Assembly: GCA_958422845.1 (NCBI GenBank)
Contig: CATZPU010000009.1
Location: 1 to 15,733 of the forward strand
Source: an uncultured Lachnospiraceae bacterium
Lineage (GTDB): Bacteria; Bacillota; Clostridia; Lachnospirales; Lachnospiraceae
DNA length: 15,733 nt
Direction of reading: 5' to 3'
The notes beneath the pieces were generated by a model, which saw nothing but the letters and a program-made list of their open reading frames with translations, was not told the origin of the DNA and did not search any database. Each line of letters opens with the position of its first letter. The first letter of the stretch is position 1. Of this stretch, positions 14,202 through 15,733 are shown one piece after another. Both the position numbers and the translations under genes were made by a program.

Positions 14202-14963
14202 ATGGCAGTCAGGATAGAAGATACGGAAAAAGTAAGGGCGCTGTTTGGCGACTGGCAGGAGACAACGATCTGGTCGTGTCTGCAAAAGGTTATGGGAGAG
14301 GTATACGCAGACTGTGCGCAGCATCCGTTGGCAGCGATGACATCGCTTGGGGATTTCTGCTATTTTGCAGGAAGACCGGACGCCGGACTTGTGGAGTTTC
14401 AGATGAACAGAAGTACGGCGGGAATGATATTTGTGCCGCAAAATGAAACGTGGGAGGCTGTGATAAAGGCGGTTGGAGGCACAAGGCTGAAGAAGGCGCA
14501 GCGATACGCGCTGAAAAAGGAGACCGGGATATTTGACGAAGAAAAATTAAAGGAGATCGTCGCCTCTCTCGCCGGGGAGTATGAGCTTTGTATGATTGAA
14601 AAATCGCTGTATGACAAATGCCTCCAGATGGAGTGGTGCAAAGACTGGGTGGCAAATTTTTGTGATTACGAAATGTTTGCGAAATATGCGCTTGGCGTGG
14701 CGGTTCTAAAGAATGGCGAGCCGGTGGCGGGAGCTTCGTCTTATTCTGCGTATCGGGGCGGAATCGAGGTGGAGATCGTGACGAAAGAGGGGTACAGAAG
14801 GCAAGGGCTCGCATCTGTATGCGGGGCAAAGCTGATCTTAGAGTGTATGAAGCGCGGTCTGTATCCAAGCTGGGACGCCCAAAATCCCATATCGGCGCAT
14901 CTGGCGCAGAAGCTTGGCTATCATCCGGCAGGGGCGTATACAGTGTATATTTTGGAGGAGTGA
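14202..14963 (+). CDS. GNAT family N-acetyltransferase (GNAT_acetyltran type)
   Basis: A 253-residue protein. The C-terminal half is a GNAT fold: GVAVLKNGEPVAGASSYSAY (167-186), then IEVEIVTKEGYRRQGLAS, where RRQGLA is the acetyl-CoA pyrophosphate-binding motif (R/QxxGxA), followed by PSWDAQNPISAHLAQKLGY, typical of the last helices of this clostridial subfamily (PF12746-like). The N-terminal ~100 residues are family-specific. The acceptor substrate is unknown. The ATG at 14202 follows CGGAGG. The next gene starts one base after the stop, so the two are cotranscribed. Confidence 0.88.
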   Translation: MAVRIEDTEKVRALFGDWQETTIWSCLQKVMGEVYADCAQHPLAAMTSLGDFCYFAGRPDAGLVEFQMNRSTAGMIFVPQNETWEAVIKAVGGTRLKKAQRYALKKETGIFDEEKLKEIVASLAGEYELCMIEKSLYDKCLQMEWCKDWVANFCDYEMFAKYALGVAVLKNGEPVAGASSYSAYRGGIEVEIVTKEGYRRQGLASVCGAKLILECMKRGLYPSWDAQNPISAHLAQKLGYHPAGAYTVYILEE

Positions 14964-14964
14964 T

Positions 14965-15733
14965 ATGAGCGGATACGATAATTACGGCATGGCGCAGCTT
15001 TTGATGGCGGCAGCGATCGTCGGATCGGTGGTCGTTGTATTTGCGGCAGTGATCTTATACAACAGGTACAGATACAGAAAAATGCTGATGAATAAAATAC
15101 GCAGGGAATGGGGACAGGAGCCGGAGCGTGAATACGATCCGACAGAGTTTGAATGCATCAGTCATTATTATCTGAATAAGCGGACGGATCAGTTTCAGAT
15201 CGACGATATTACGTGGAATGATCTCGATATGGACAGAATATTTGCACAGATGAATCATACACGCTCCTTTCTGGGAGAGAGCTGTCTGTATTATATGCTG
15301 CGGACGCCGCAGATGGAGGAGAGAGCGCAGAAAGAGTTTGAAGAGCTTGTGACATGGCTTGACGCTCACGAAAAGGAGCGGGAGGAACTGGAGTATTTCT
15401 TTGCAAAGATCGGAAAAACGGGAAGAAATTCTGTTTTTGATTACGTTTACAATCTGGCGGATGCTGACAGCGGAAGCAATCTGATCCATTTTGGGATGAT
15501 CGCGCTTGTTTTTTGTTCGGCGGGCACTCTGCTTTTGCGTCCGGAGGCAGGCATCTTGCTGCTTCTTGCGGCGTTTGGCGTCAGCATAGGGACGTATGAG
15601 CATTATAAGCGCCCGATCGCTCCTTATATTACCTCGTGCATTGCAATCGAAAAGGTTCTTAAGGCGGCGGAGCAGATAGGCAAAATGCACGTGCATCATC
15701 TGCCGGAGGAACGGGTGAAAAAGGCAGTTGCAT
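14965..15733 (+). CDS. Membrane-anchored MutS-related protein, N-terminal part (runs off the window)
   Basis: The ATG at 14965 follows GGAGGAG and starts one base after the acetyltransferase stop; 256 codons are visible with no stop, so the 3' end lies outside. A membrane helix is predicted at residues 9-32, followed by a basic stretch. Residues 80-115 (DDITWNDLDMDRIFAQMNHT, then GESCLYYMLRTPQ) resemble the start of the MutS core domain, where a short helix bundle leads to the ATPase. Two further hydrophobic segments (about 174-191 and 195-212) interrupt the domain before YEHYKRPIAPYITSCIAIEK. The ATPase domain expected downstream is not in view. Membrane-embedded MutS homologues of this sort occur in Firmicutes, but their role is not known and mismatch repair should not be assumed. 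Assignment rests on family resemblance alone. Confidence 0.72.
   Translation, partial: MSGYDNYGMAQLLMAAAIVGSVVVVFAAVILYNRYRYRKMLMNKIRREWGQEPEREYDPTEFECISHYYLNKRTDQFQIDDITWNDLDMDRIFAQMNHTRSFLGESCLYYMLRTPQMEERAQKEFEELVTWLDAHEKEREELEYFFAKIGKTGRNSVFDYVYNLADADSGSNLIHFGMIALVFCSAGTLLLRPEAGILLLLAAFGVSIGTYEHYKRPIAPYITSCIAIEKVLKAAEQIGKMHVHHLPEERVKKAVA

Overview
The window looks like a chromosomal segment of a Lachnospiraceae-type Clostridium relative. Supporting signs are moderate GC, strong AGGAGG ribosome binding sites, YesN/YesM-type two-component genes, a fused folB-folK gene, a YitT-family protein, and a tetrahydrofolate riboswitch in front of a folE operon. I see no IS element, CRISPR array, rRNA or tRNA. 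This is inferred from gene families and signals; no database was searched.

Region 1 (1-4759, + strand) is a sugar-sensing block. It starts with the 3' end of an RbsB/MglB-like sugar-binding protein that has a repetitive acidic tail, followed by an intrinsic terminator. Next come a YesN-type response regulator, a YesM-type histidine kinase with almost no extracellular domain, and a 509-residue protein with the two-cassette layout of RbsA/MglA. Its Walker A, Walker B and signature motifs are eroded in both halves, so it is probably a pseudo-ATPase serving as a regulatory or adaptor subunit. This is the most unusual gene in the window.

Region 2 (4818-7184, + strand) holds a CmpB-type (PF06541) membrane protein with a hendecad-repeat coiled-coil tail, then a CLC-family transporter whose signature motifs look more like the fluoride/proton CLC-F clade than chloride channels.

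Region 3 (7187-10256, - strand) is a folate operon read folE, HD-domain protein, folP, folB-folK. It is preceded by an extended -10 promoter, a tetrahydrofolate riboswitch and an intrinsic terminator, so tetrahydrofolate probably represses it by attenuation. The step that removes phosphate from dihydroneopterin triphosphate has no recognised enzyme here; the HD protein is a candidate. The operon converges on the CLC gene with two bases between the stop codons.

Region 4 (10325-15733) carries a membrane-anchored phospholipase D/cardiolipin synthase-like gene (-), a YitT-family gene (+) with an unexplained terminator-like hairpin in its leader, an orphan TrpX-like substrate-binding protein (-), a GNAT acetyltransferase (+), and the start of a membrane-anchored MutS-related protein (+) that runs off the end of the window.
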